From Primula veris (lineage: Eukaryota; Streptophyta; Magnoliopsida; Ericales; Primulaceae), in the NCBI GenBank assembly GCA_963682055.1, contig OY821742.1, positions 18,224,135 through 18,288,134 on the forward strand: 64,000 bases of DNA. The letters run 5' to 3'. The notes below the pieces were generated by a model. That model had not been told where the DNA came from, did not search any database, and was given only the letters and a program-made list of their open reading frames with translations. Positions 12,293 to 20,735 of the stretch are shown here, one piece after another. The first letter of the stretch is position 1, and every line of letters begins with the position of its first letter. The position numbers and the translations under genes are program-made.

Positions 12293-12486
12293 CACTATAA
12301 AAAAAATAACCAAATAGCGACGGGATTAGTGACGGTATTTTTTATTACGGGCTTATTAACGACGGTTTTTGTGACGGCTTTGTGACAGTTTAGTCAATTT
12401 GCGACAGATTTGTGATAATTTTTTAAATTAACGACATACTTATGACAGCTTTTGACTCTCACTAAATCAAACATTATTTTGTAGTG
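12293..12486. mobile_element. CACTA-type MITE, 194 bp, nested in the hAT-like element
   Basis: The ends are CACTATAAAA and TTTTGTAGTG, flanked on both sides by the trinucleotide TAT (12290-12292 and 12487-12489), the 3-bp duplication expected of CACTA elements. The subterminal sequence has repeats of GCGACGG / GTGACGG / ACGACGG type, as in CACTA subterminal regions. It is too short to code. Confidence 0.75.
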
Positions 12487-13123
12487 TATATATACTATGT
12501 TATTAATTTTATTTGCTTTTGATGTTCCGTATGAGTTTCTTATTGCATATGTTGTGTATCCGTCTTAATCTTTAATAACTAAAATTATAACATTTAGTTC
12601 ATCCTTTTAGTTTGAATAATGTTATTATTTATTATTTCTTAAAATAATAATAATTAGTGGTCTTATTTAATAATCAATTTTATAAATGAATATAATATTA
12701 ACATAGTGATGTCCCACTTTTTGATCTTGTTTAAATTTAAGGAACTTTTTAACAAAATTGCAAGTTATGTTGTAACATTTTAACAATTTTTTTTAGGAGT
12801 ACAAAATATCGGGAAATTCCGTCTTGACCTTTCGGAATCCCGAACTATCAAAAATACATATTATCGGGATCCGACCATTTTCGGGTCGGGATCGGGATTT
12901 TTTAATGACATCCGAAACCTATCGGATCGGGACACGAGTTTAATCTTTTCGGGTCGGATCTCGTCCCGATTCCACCCCTATATACATACATGTATAAAAT
13001 TCCGAAATCCTGACCCGACCCGTGTCCCGACCAGCACCCGACCCGAAAACGTCGGGTTTTGTCCCGACCAGACAAACTTCGGGTTCGGATGGAAATTTTG
13101 ATTTCGTTGGGTGTCCCGACCCA

Positions 13124-13290
13124 ACCCGGAATTTTAATTAATTTTTTATTTTATATTATATAACATGATATTTTTTATTTCAACACTAAAATGTAAGTTA
13201 ATATATATCAAATGGAAGTGATGTGACCCGGATTTTTAATTAATTTTTTATTTTATATTATATAACATGATATTTTTTATTTCAACACTA
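13124..13290 (+). repeat. Direct duplication of about 73 bp, near-identical copies
   Basis: The AT-rich segment from CCCGGA through AACATGATATTTTTTAT to TTTCAACACTA occurs at about 13124-13187 and about 13218-13290. The spacer carries a fragment (AAATGTAAGTTAAT..CAAATGGAAGTGATGTGA) that recurs at 14106-14142, beyond the PIF-like insert. This shows that 13290 and 14106 were once contiguous. Confidence 0.75.
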
Positions 13291-14102
13291 ACTCTGTTTG
13301 TTTTGGGGTAAAACGGGTGTAAACAAATATTTACGGGTAAAATTAAAATTGCGGTTGTTTGGTTGGATGTAAAGTAAAAAAATTAGGAAAATATTTCCGC
13401 CATATCAAGGAAAAGTGGTGCAAACAAATTACCCATAAAAAACAACGGAAACAATTTACAGAGAATGTTAAGTTGTCACAATTTAAATAGAAAGTTATAA
13501 AATTTATGAACTTTCCTTTTTAGTTAGCGTCATATATATAGATAATACCAATTATATCATATCATGCTTTAATTTTCTCTCTCTACATATAATTTTCATT
13601 TGTCCTTTTTGACTTTTGTTTTAAAATTTTGATGCTGTTTTTTTTTTATTATACTATCTTATTTGTTACGTACTATTAAATTTTTTTAAACATTTTATTG
13701 TCGTCCCTATAATTATTTTCTAGTACAAGTTTTTCAAATCAATAGTATCAAAAAACCAATTTAAAAGCATATGAACGGATAGGTTTATAAAAAGAATTTG
13801 TTTTCCATACTATTGTTTGTTGCAATCATTATTTGTAATTTTTTTATGTTCTAGATTTATATTCTCTTTCTTCTTTTTTTTAATATTTTCTGAAAGTCGA
13901 TTTTGTCCTATAAGTTTATTGTAGAAGAATGAAGGAAATAGAGGGGTTCCAAATAAAATGAAAAATTTTCAAAATTTTCCATGGAAAAAGTATGTATGCT
14001 CCAAACATCCGAAAATAAATCGTAAACAAAAGAATTCATTGCAAAACATTACCACGTAAAAGTTTTTCCCTTGTAAATATTTTACTAGCAAACAAACATA
14101 GC
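13291..14102. mobile_element. PIF/Harbinger-like non-autonomous element, 812 bp
   Basis: The ends ACTCTGTTTGTTTTG and CAAACAAACATAGC form a roughly 15-bp imperfect inverted repeat of the CTCTGTTTGTTT kind seen in plant PIF/Harbinger-type elements. The triplet CTA lies on both sides (13288-13290 and 14103-14105). Removing the element restores the repeat phrase AACACTAAAATGTAAG that is intact at 13183-13198, an empty-site argument. No transposase is present. A different superfamily with similar ends remains possible. Confidence 0.55.
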
Positions 14103-14129
14103 CTAAAATGTAAGTTAATCTATATCAAA

Positions 14130-14201
14130 TGGAAATGATGTGAATCGAATATTGCATATTTAGCATGTAATGCAAGCACTCTACCATATGAGCTACAACC
14201 C
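14130..14201 (-). pseudogene. tRNA-Ala-like sequence interrupted by the MULE
   Basis: Read on the minus strand from 14201, GGGTTGTAGCTCATATGG and GGTAGAGTGCTTGC match the acceptor, D-arm and anticodon-stem part of a plant tRNA-Ala. A TTCGATTC phrase stands where the T-loop should be, and the sequence ends ATTTCCA. With the extra G supplied at 20745 beyond the insertion the length is 73 nt, tRNA size. The A box (TAGCTCATATGG) is good. The T stem and the 3' side of the anticodon stem no longer pair, so it is a pseudogene or the head of a tRNA-derived SINE. The MULE target duplication covers its 5' end. Confidence 0.55.
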
Positions 14202-14458
14202 GAGTTTTTTGCCAAAATGGTACAGTGGCCTGCCCAAAATACCAGAATGGGCTATCTTTCTGTAATATTCCCAAAATGGTCTACTTTCGAAAAACGACCG
14301 ATCGAAATGATAAAAACGACCGGTCGTTTTTATCATTAACTCTGTGGAACAATTTGAACCAAAAACGATCGGTCGTTTTTACCATTTCGATCGGTCGTTT
14401 TTCAGACCAACAACGATCGGTCGTTTTGGCCATTTCGATCGGTCGTTTTTATTGTGAA
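14202..14458 (+). repeat. Left terminal inverted repeat of the MULE
   Basis: About 257 bp, pairing with 20480-20735. It contains six copies of the CGACCGATCG family, including a 20-bp perfect palindrome AAAAACGACCGGTCGTTTTT (about 14316-14335). In Mutator elements the TIR carries the transposase binding site and the promoter, so this end probably drives the transposase gene. A TATTTAAAA sequence near 14468-14476 is a plausible TATA box. Confidence 0.9.
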
Positions 14459-14633
14459 ATACTTTCCTATTTAAAAAAACTCATCTCATTTCCCAGACCA
14501 CTGTAAAAATAAAAAAAACAGAGCTCTTAGATCATTTTAGGGCAAATCTCAGATCTCTTCCAAAACAGGTAAAAGGTCAATATTTTGTGTTGTTGGAGTA
14601 TTATTTGAGTAAAATTGATAGTTTTATTACCGT

Positions 14634-17258
14634 GTGCTTATCGAAATGAAAAATCCTACAATTATGTGTTATTGGGGAGGTACGATAATGGAAACTATTA
14701 GCGAGGGGTTATCTTATGATATTTCTTATAAATTTTTTTTTAAGGTATCTAGAAACACGACATATGACAAATTTTTGGAAAAATTGTTTAAGGTACTTGA
14801 TGTATCATCGACTTCAAATCGTTTGAGTTTAACATGTCGTTATCCATATCTGACTACACTTACTGAGTTTAAATATATGCGATTGGCTGTTGATGATAAT
14901 GATTCGTTGGAAACCATGCTTGAGTTAATAGAAGAAAATGGAAGAACGTTTATAGAGTTATATGTTGAAATTGAGCAAGTTTACTCTTCTGATCAAGATT
15001 ACGGGTTGTATTATAATATTCTTTCCACTAATGAAATCGGTACATCAAGTAGAACACCCATTCGACAAGAGCCAATGCCAGAGGTATATTCTAAGAACAA
15101 CGAACCAGATTTGACACATTTGGATGCAGTGTGTCGATTGGCAGATAATATTGGTTGGTCGATAGAACTTGGGGATGAACCAGAGGATGAAGATATGGAC
15201 GTCAATATTAGCGAAAACGAGTCTGACGATGACGAAGAAAATGTACAAGAAGTTGAGTACGAAGAATTATCATCTGAAATGGGCTTGTATATGGATGAGG
15301 ATGAAAACGACCAATCAAGTGGGTCACAATTGCCGAATAATACTATTCCCGATGAAATTCCTATGCATCAACCAATGTCAAGTTTGTTTAATGAACCGTT
15401 CGACACTCAAGAAAATTATAGTAACCAGAGACGAAATTATATGATGTATCCTGGATTTTGGGATCCTCAAGTTAATGATCCTTTTATTGGTCTTTTATTT
15501 AGGGATAAAGAAATGTTGAAAAAGGGAATAAAACTTTGGTCAATCAAACGTAACATCCATTTTTGCACTAAAAGTTCGAAGGCAAAATTTTGGGAAATTC
15601 GTTGTAAACTGGCCGAAACTCAAAAATGCAAATGGAAACTACGAGCTTCACTAAGAAAGAAACATGGATTTTTTGAAGTGTCGGTGTACAACGGTCCTCA
15701 TACATGCATTCATGCCGAGCTTACAACTGATCATCCACAGTTAGATTCCAATCTTGTTGCCCAAACCATTCGAAATGCCATCACAACTAATCCTATGATG
15801 AAGATTTTATTAGTTAAAGAGATTGTGAATGCCCGCTTTGAAATGTCAGTTTCATACAAAAAAGCTTATTTAGGTAAACAAAAATCAATCGCAGAGATAT
15901 TTGGTAATTGGGAAGACTCATATAAGATTTTACCTAAATTTATGAAAGCGCTTCAAAAGTATAATCCCGGTACCGTAGCTTCTTATGAGACCACCCCAGT
16001 TTACGATGTGGTAGGAAATCCAGTGGGTGAGGTATTGAACATATTTTTCTTCACATTTAAGGCCGTTATTGATGCTTTTCAGTATTGTAGGCCAGTTATC
16101 GCTATTGATGCTACTCACTTATATGGGAAGTATAAAGGTAAGATTTTGTTGGCCATGGCATCGGATGCAAATAATCATGTTTTTCCCATTGGTTGTGCAT
16201 TTGTTGCTGAGAAGAGTACAATTTCGTGGAGCTATTTTCTTTGTAACATTATGCGACATGTGATTAAAGAGCGCATGAATATTTGTCTAATTTCGGATAG
16301 ACATGCTGGTATTCTAAGTGCTGTGAGAGGAGTTTGGCGTGGTCAAGGTTTTGTTCATCGATATTGTTCAAATCATTTTTTGGATAATTTTAAGAAAGCT
16401 TTCAAAGGAGATCCTGACTTACACAAGTTAGTGGAGAACGCCATTTGGGAATTACAAGAAAGAAAATTGAAAAGAATCATTGAAGCAATAAAAGTGATGA
16501 ATCCTCAAGCATATCAATGGTTGATAAAAGAGCCTGCGGAAAAATGGTCATATTTTCATGATAAAGGGAGGCGACATGGTAACATGACCACAAACATGGC
16601 TGAAATTTTCAATAATGTTTTAAAAGCTGCTTGTAATTTACCAATCACTGCTGCTGTGCAGCTTATTTTCTATAAGTTGGTACACTATTTTTGCGAGCGG
16701 AAAAAGATAGTAATCGGGATGAGAAACAGCGGCACAAGATATGGTCCCAATATCCTTAAAATTTTAGAGAAACGTAGGTCGGACATTGGTCATACCAATG
16801 TTACTTTCGATTATGAAAGAGGGGTTTATTCCGTGTGTACAAGTTCAAGAAATTCCAGGGGAGGCAATACTCAAGTTGTCGACTTTTCACTTTGGCAATG
16901 CGATTGCGGTAAGTGGCAGAGTGATGGAATCCCTTGTTCACATGTGTTTTCCGTATGCGCTGCAAACCGTCTTGATTGGGAAGCTTACATAGTAAAATAT
17001 TACAGTCTTGAATCATACGAAGGTACGTACTCGGCGCAATTTTGTCCTCTTCGGCATCAAGACTATTGGGATTCATGTGATAGATTATTTATTCCGGATG
17101 TTACTCTTTTAAGAGAAAGGGGTCGTCCAAGATCTACTCGTATTCATAATGGTATGGATCAGTCGGAGAGACGAGCACTTATGAGATGTTCTAGTTGTCA
17201 AGGGCGAGGACATGATTGTCGTAAGTGTCCGTATCCAATACGTGGTCGACGATTATGA
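14634..17258 (+). CDS. MULE transposase, MuDR/MURA type
   Basis: An uninterrupted 874-aa protein. Residues about 1-115 look like the PB1-like N-terminal domain of plant MULE transposases. About 170-230 is strongly acidic. About 280-360 is the Mutator DNA-binding region, with conserved Cys and His (IRCKLAETQKCKWKLRAS, then NGPHTC). The DDE catalytic core is complete: Asp492 in AIDATHLYG, Asp555 in LISDRHAG and Glu657 in TTNMAEIFN. A SWIM zinc finger follows (CDCGKWQSDGIPCSH, Cys756, Cys758, Cys768, His770), and a CX2CX4HX4C zinc knuckle lies at 852-865. It would cut and join the MULE ends in the nucleus. Alternative starts are the ATGs at 14646 and 14664. An AAACAG|GTAAAAG donor at about 14568 hints at a 5' intron, but no acceptor was identified. 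All key residues are present. Confidence 0.93.
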   Translation: MLIEMKNPTIMCYWGGTIMETISEGLSYDISYKFFFKVSRNTTYDKFLEKLFKVLDVSSTSNRLSLTCRYPYLTTLTEFKYMRLAVDDNDSLETMLELIEENGRTFIELYVEIEQVYSSDQDYGLYYNILSTNEIGTSSRTPIRQEPMPEVYSKNNEPDLTHLDAVCRLADNIGWSIELGDEPEDEDMDVNISENESDDDEENVQEVEYEELSSEMGLYMDEDENDQSSGSQLPNNTIPDEIPMHQPMSSLFNEPFDTQENYSNQRRNYMMYPGFWDPQVNDPFIGLLFRDKEMLKKGIKLWSIKRNIHFCTKSSKAKFWEIRCKLAETQKCKWKLRASLRKKHGFFEVSVYNGPHTCIHAELTTDHPQLDSNLVAQTIRNAITTNPMMKILLVKEIVNARFEMSVSYKKAYLGKQKSIAEIFGNWEDSYKILPKFMKALQKYNPGTVASYETTPVYDVVGNPVGEVLNIFFFTFKAVIDAFQYCRPVIAIDATHLYGKYKGKILLAMASDANNHVFPIGCAFVAEKSTISWSYFLCNIMRHVIKERMNICLISDRHAGILSAVRGVWRGQGFVHRYCSNHFLDNFKKAFKGDPDLHKLVENAIWELQERKLKRIIEAIKVMNPQAYQWLIKEPAEKWSYFHDKGRRHGNMTTNMAEIFNNVLKAACNLPITAAVQLIFYKLVHYFCERKKIVIGMRNSGTRYGPNILKILEKRRSDIGHTNVTFDYERGVYSVCTSSRNSRGGNTQVVDFSLWQCDCGKWQSDGIPCSHVFSVCAANRLDWEAYIVKYYSLESYEGTYSAQFCPLRHQDYWDSCDRLFIPDVTLLRERGRPRSTRIHNGMDQSERRALMRCSSCQGRGHDCRKCPYPIRGRRL

Positions 17259-17531
17259 TTTTAGCTATAACTTCAAGGTCCCAATATGTATCTTGTACTA
17301 GTTTAATTTTCCGCTTGTAATTGTATTTTTTAAGATGAAATATCTATATTTATTCTCAGTGTTTTTTCATACTGTTTTTTGAGAAGATAAACTGGTTTGT
17401 TAAGTATGAGAGTAAATAAATAAGTGCAATTAACATAAAAAGTAGAATGAACAACATAAATAAATAAGTGCAATTAACATAAATATATATATTTGATTGA
17501 TTTTATATATATTTTTATATATTTTTCTTGC
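17259..17531. terminator. 3' region of the MULE transposase gene
   Basis: AT-rich sequence after the stop codon with a tandem pair of the phrase AAATAAATAAGTGCAATTAAC (about 17414-17480). No discrete polyadenylation site was fixed; the region is the natural place for it. Confidence 0.3.
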
Positions 17532-17935
17532 CAAATCAGTGTCGAAAAGTGCAAACGACCGATCATAATTACAAAACGACCGATCGTTTTTTAAGTGTGC
17601 TCACTGGAAGAATTTTGTCCAAAAACGACCGATCTCTGTGAAAAACGACCGATCGTTTTTACACATACGACCGATCTCTGTGAAAAACGACCGATCGTTT
17701 TTACACAGACGACCGATCGTTCTGCAAAAATGACCAGTCGTTTTTTAAGTGTGCTCACTGGAAGAATTTTGTACAAAAACGACCGATCTCTGTGAAAAAC
17801 GACCGATCGTTTTTACACAGACGACCGATCGTTCTGCAAAAACGACCAGTCGTTTTTTAAGTATGCTCACTGGAAGAATTTTGTCCAAAAACGACCGATC
17901 GTAATTCCAAAACGACCGATCGTTTTTCTGTTTTT
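17532..17935 (+). repeat. Internal palindrome array between the two MULE genes
   Basis: About twelve copies of CGACCGATC plus two CGACCAGTCG-type variants (one of which opens TGACCAG), nearly all in one orientation and usually bracketed by AAAA and TTTT. A spacer around GCTCACTGGAAGAATTTTGT recurs three times (about 17600, 17752, 17866), each starting a new sub-block. Related spacers (CTCTCTGGAAGAAATTT on the opposite strand) occur in the right-hand array, so the arrays share ancestry. It lies 240 bp upstream of the second gene and may serve as its promoter or as an internal transposase-binding site; that is inference. Confidence 0.88.
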
Positions 17936-18176
17936 CAGCCTTTTAACTTCTTTCAAACCCTAATTCTATTTCATTCAACAATTATATCACCCTCTCTCTC
18001 TTCCAAAATCGCCTCTTTCTATCAAAATCTATCAAAAATCCCTAATATCTACATATATATAACCCAATTCTGTTATTAATCCTTATAATCAACAATCGAT
18101 TGCTTCCGTTTCTTGAAACCCTTTTTTTTCAAAATACGAATTTTTCAAAAACCCTAATTTTTTTTAAATTCCAACC

Positions 18177-19520
18177 ATGGTTCTCACCAAGAAAGCTCAA
18201 CCACACCTCGTCGACGACCATGAGGACGACTACGTGCCTCCGTCCCCGAGCCGCCCCCGTGTTTCTCGCGGTCGACGAATCGGCTCCTCCACAGCTCCAC
18301 CATCGGGCCCCGGTGCCTCTTCCGGCTCTCTTCCTCCTCTCTATCCATCTACAATGGGTAAAAGAGCTATCTTGACTAACTTTACATTAGACATGCCTTT
18401 ATTTCTTGAACGTTTTCCTCTTCTCATGCAATATTTAAACTTCCAAAAACTCAACGTAATTCTTACTCTAAAAGAGCCTTTATTCATTGAAAATGTATAT
18501 GAATTTTACCATAACCTAGTTCTTGATAGGGGTCATGATGACGCACTCCGCGTGCGTTCATCGTTTAATGGCCAACCCTTCGTTTACGGTATAGACCGTT
18601 TACGAAATCTTCTACACCTCGATGCTGAGGGGGTGTACGAGCAAAGTGACGAACTTTGCGAAATGCTCAACATCGTTAATTTTACCGATTTCAAAGATGT
18701 GCTATTTCATCCCGCCCACAACAATCGCTCTAACAAAGCCCACGGCCTTCTCTTCCGAAATAAATTAGCATACCATATCCTCTCCCATATTGTCCTCCCC
18801 CATACCTCAAACTTCACGGATGTTACCAATGAGTACATCTTCCTTTTAGGGTGCATCCATCGCCGAGTCAAACTTGACTTCGCGTCACTCATATTCTTTA
18901 AGATGGATTCGCTAAAAACGAAATCCAAGAATGGGTTACCTTACGGTGCCTTGATTTCGGCCATCTTAAAAGACATGAACCTCGTTCCCGGTGGAACCCT
19001 GTTCAAGAACAAGGACAAACACATTTGGGACACCTCCTATCTTGCCCAAATGTCAATAAAATTCGACACTACCGCCAAGACCATTACTTGGTTTGGTAAA
19101 CGGGTGTCCGGCCCCGACTATACTCATCTTTCCCTCGAAGAGGAAGAATATGTCGGCCCTAAGCCCACACCGCAAGCCGCTCGTGAGGATGTGCCTATTT
19201 CCTCCGAGTCCCTTCCCCCATCTCACATAATGCCTTCCTCTTCTCGTCCCACTCGAGGTCGCGGAAAAGCTCAAGTCGGATCTTCTAACCGTCCTCCGCG
19301 CACCGAACAATTCTACGACGATCTATACATCGACCAATATCAAAATGCGCGACTCCACCGACGCATGTTTCGCTCCATGAACACAAGTCAAGAAGACTTG
19401 GACGAAATTGATAGGATAAGCGCCGAGCAACGGGCAAAGTTCTACGGGTATTTTCCCGATCTAGCCGGTCCCGACGATGACGCCGACGAAGAGGACGACG
19501 CGACCTCCCACCGCGACTAG
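18177..19520 (+). CDS. Second MULE gene: plant transposon-associated protein, putative Transposase_32-like
   Basis: An uninterrupted 447-aa frame inside the MULE, in the same direction as the transposase. Residues 1-60 are basic and proline/serine rich. About 75-300 is a globular region with features I associate with the Pfam 'putative plant transposon protein' family (FNGQPFVYGIDRLRNLLHL, then NKLAYHILSHIVLPHTSNF and LLGCIHRRVKLDFASLIFF). The C-terminal part is low-complexity and ends in an acidic run (PDDDADEEDD). No zinc finger, protease or catalytic signature is evident. Coding sequence is visibly more GC-rich than the transposase gene. A CAAAGGGGGAGAAATA phrase about 50 bp after the stop resembles the purine tracts that follow retrotransposon genes, so it may have been taken from a retroelement. 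It is not a recognisable mudrB or Ulp1-like partner. Role unknown. Confidence 0.8.
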   Translation: MVLTKKAQPHLVDDHEDDYVPPSPSRPRVSRGRRIGSSTAPPSGPGASSGSLPPLYPSTMGKRAILTNFTLDMPLFLERFPLLMQYLNFQKLNVILTLKEPLFIENVYEFYHNLVLDRGHDDALRVRSSFNGQPFVYGIDRLRNLLHLDAEGVYEQSDELCEMLNIVNFTDFKDVLFHPAHNNRSNKAHGLLFRNKLAYHILSHIVLPHTSNFTDVTNEYIFLLGCIHRRVKLDFASLIFFKMDSLKTKSKNGLPYGALISAILKDMNLVPGGTLFKNKDKHIWDTSYLAQMSIKFDTTAKTITWFGKRVSGPDYTHLSLEEEEYVGPKPTPQAAREDVPISSESLPPSHIMPSSSRPTRGRGKAQVGSSNRPPRTEQFYDDLYIDQYQNARLHRRMFRSMNTSQEDLDEIDRISAEQRAKFYGYFPDLAGPDDDADEEDDATSHRD

Positions 19521-19527
19521 GCGGTTA

Positions 19528-19628
19528 TTTTATTTTGCGTTGTATTTCCTTTGTTTTTCATTTATGATGTCAAAGGGGGAGAAATACCTCTCTTTTATTT
19601 TGCGTTGTATTTCCTTTGTTTTTCATTT
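19528..19628 (+). repeat. 36-bp direct repeat after the second MULE gene
   Basis: The phrase starting TTTTATTTTGCGTTGTATTT occurs at 19528-19563 and again at 19593-19628. The spacer holds the purine tract CAAAGGGGGAGAAATA. A second pair of about 26 bp (CATATTAATTTACGACATCA...) lies at 19995-20020 and 20080-20105. Repeats enclosing a purine tract could be leftovers of an inserted retroelement fragment. Confidence 0.75.
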
Positions 19629-20152
19629 TCTTCCAACGTTGTTTTTGATGTAATAAGTAGCAAACGCTTTGCAATTATGTTATGAATCTTTTTTATTTTG
19701 CTATTTATCATTACGTGTTAAATTGTATGACGTTGTGAGATTACGTATTTATAATTCTACAAATGCGATTTTGATGTTATTATAACTTGTGCATATATAT
19801 CTAGTTGATTGGGTTATTTTTGTTGTTTTCATTTGTGGCGATTGACCATTTTTAGGCAAAACTATGGCCAATTTTTCGCTTGCATTTGATCGTTCGTTTT
19901 CCTTAATCGTTTAGCTTTATTTAACTTCGTTTTAAATCAGATGTTGCGACATTTACTTGTTTTAAATCGGATGTTTAGTAAAACGTCACCTACACATATT
20001 AATTTACGACATCATTTTTTTTGATAATACTAGTGTTATAAATCTTTCGAAAAATCCGTTCCAACACTCTCGTACTAAACATATTAATTTACGACATCAT
20101 TTTTTAAGAGATCATGTTCAAAAAGGGGATCATGTTTTTATATATATTTTGT

Positions 20153-20479
20153 CAAATCAGTGTCGAAAAGTGCAAAAAATTCTTGTTCCGTAAATTGTTT
20201 ACAGTCGATCGGTCGACAGTGAAAAACGACCGATCGTTTTTCAACAGACGACCGATCGTTCTAAAAAACGACCGATCGTTTTTCAACAGACGACCGATCG
20301 TGCTAAAAAACGACCGATCGTATCAGATCAAATTTCTTCCAGAGAGTTCACAAGAAAAACGACCGATCGTTTTTCAGAAACGACCGATCGTTTTTCAGAA
20401 ACGACCGATCGTTTTTCAGAAACGACCGATCGTTTTTCAGAAACGACCGATCGTTTTAGGTATGATTTCTTCCAGAGAG
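20153..20479 (+). repeat. Right subterminal palindrome array of the MULE
   Basis: It begins with a 24-bp stretch identical to the start of the internal array (17532-17555; core CAGTGTCGAAAAGTGCAAA). About eleven CGACCGATCG-type motifs follow, including a run of five tandem 20-bp units with TTTTCAGAAACGACCGATCG phasing at about 20357-20455. The array then merges into the right TIR. Confidence 0.9.
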
Positions 20480-20735
20480 TTCACAATAAAAATGACCGAT
20501 CGAAATGGCCAAAACGACAGATCGTTGTTGGTCTGAAAACGACCGATCGAAATGGTAAAAACGACCGATCGTTTTTGGTCCAAATTGTTCCAGAGAGTTA
20601 ATGATAAAAACGACCGGTCGTTTTTATCATTTCGATCGGTCGTTTTTCGAAAGTAGACCATTTTGGGAATATTACAGAAAGATAGCCCATTCTGGTATTT
20701 TGGGCAGGCCACTGTACCATTTTGGCAAAAAACTC
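20480..20735 (-). repeat. Right terminal inverted repeat of the MULE
   Basis: Inverse of 14202-14458 with about four substitutions and one single-base indel over 256 bp. It contains about four standard motif copies and two changed copies (TGACCGATCG and CGACAGATCG). Confidence 0.9.

Larger units (their letters stand above)
11854..12980. mobile_element. hAT-like non-autonomous element, 1127 bp
   Basis: The ends TAGAGCTGGAA and TTCCACCCCTA are imperfect inverted repeats, close to the TAGGGGTGG ends common in plant hAT-like repeats. They are flanked by TATACATG (11846-11853) and TATACATA (12981-12988), an 8-bp target duplication with one mismatch. Both subterminal regions are full of CCCGACCCGA / TCGGGTCGGG phrases, which give strong potential for pairing between the ends. 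There is no transposase; the middle holds an (AT)n run and a nested CACTA MITE. Confidence 0.65.
14202..20735 (+). mobile_element. Complete Mutator-like element (MULE), 6534 bp, two ORFs
   Basis: The element starts GAGTTTTTTGCC and ends with its inverse. It is flanked by a perfect 9-bp duplication, CTACAACCC (14193-14201 and 20736-20744), the hallmark of Mutator transposition. The terminal inverted repeats are about 256 bp and differ at about four substitutions and one indel. Inside are a transposase gene (14634-17258) and a second gene (18177-19520), both on the plus strand and without stops. Arrays of CGACCGATCG-type motifs lie in both ends and between the genes. Exact target duplication, near-identical ends and an open transposase together indicate recent insertion and possible autonomy. 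Maize MuDR, by contrast, has two convergent genes and a different second protein. Confidence 0.92.

Noticed and set aside
14225..14506. Frames in both MULE TIRs giving the same peptide
   Set aside because: Identical because the TIRs are inverted copies; they lack domain character and lie over promoter or binding sequence.
17532..17935. Possible CRISPR-like array
   Set aside because: Repeats are irregularly spaced, the context is a plant transposon, and the spacers are themselves repeated.
20114..20536. 140-aa frame with repeated RPIVF units
   Set aside because: It is the translation of the palindrome array of the MULE, and the frame at 17595-17795 is the same; not a protein gene.
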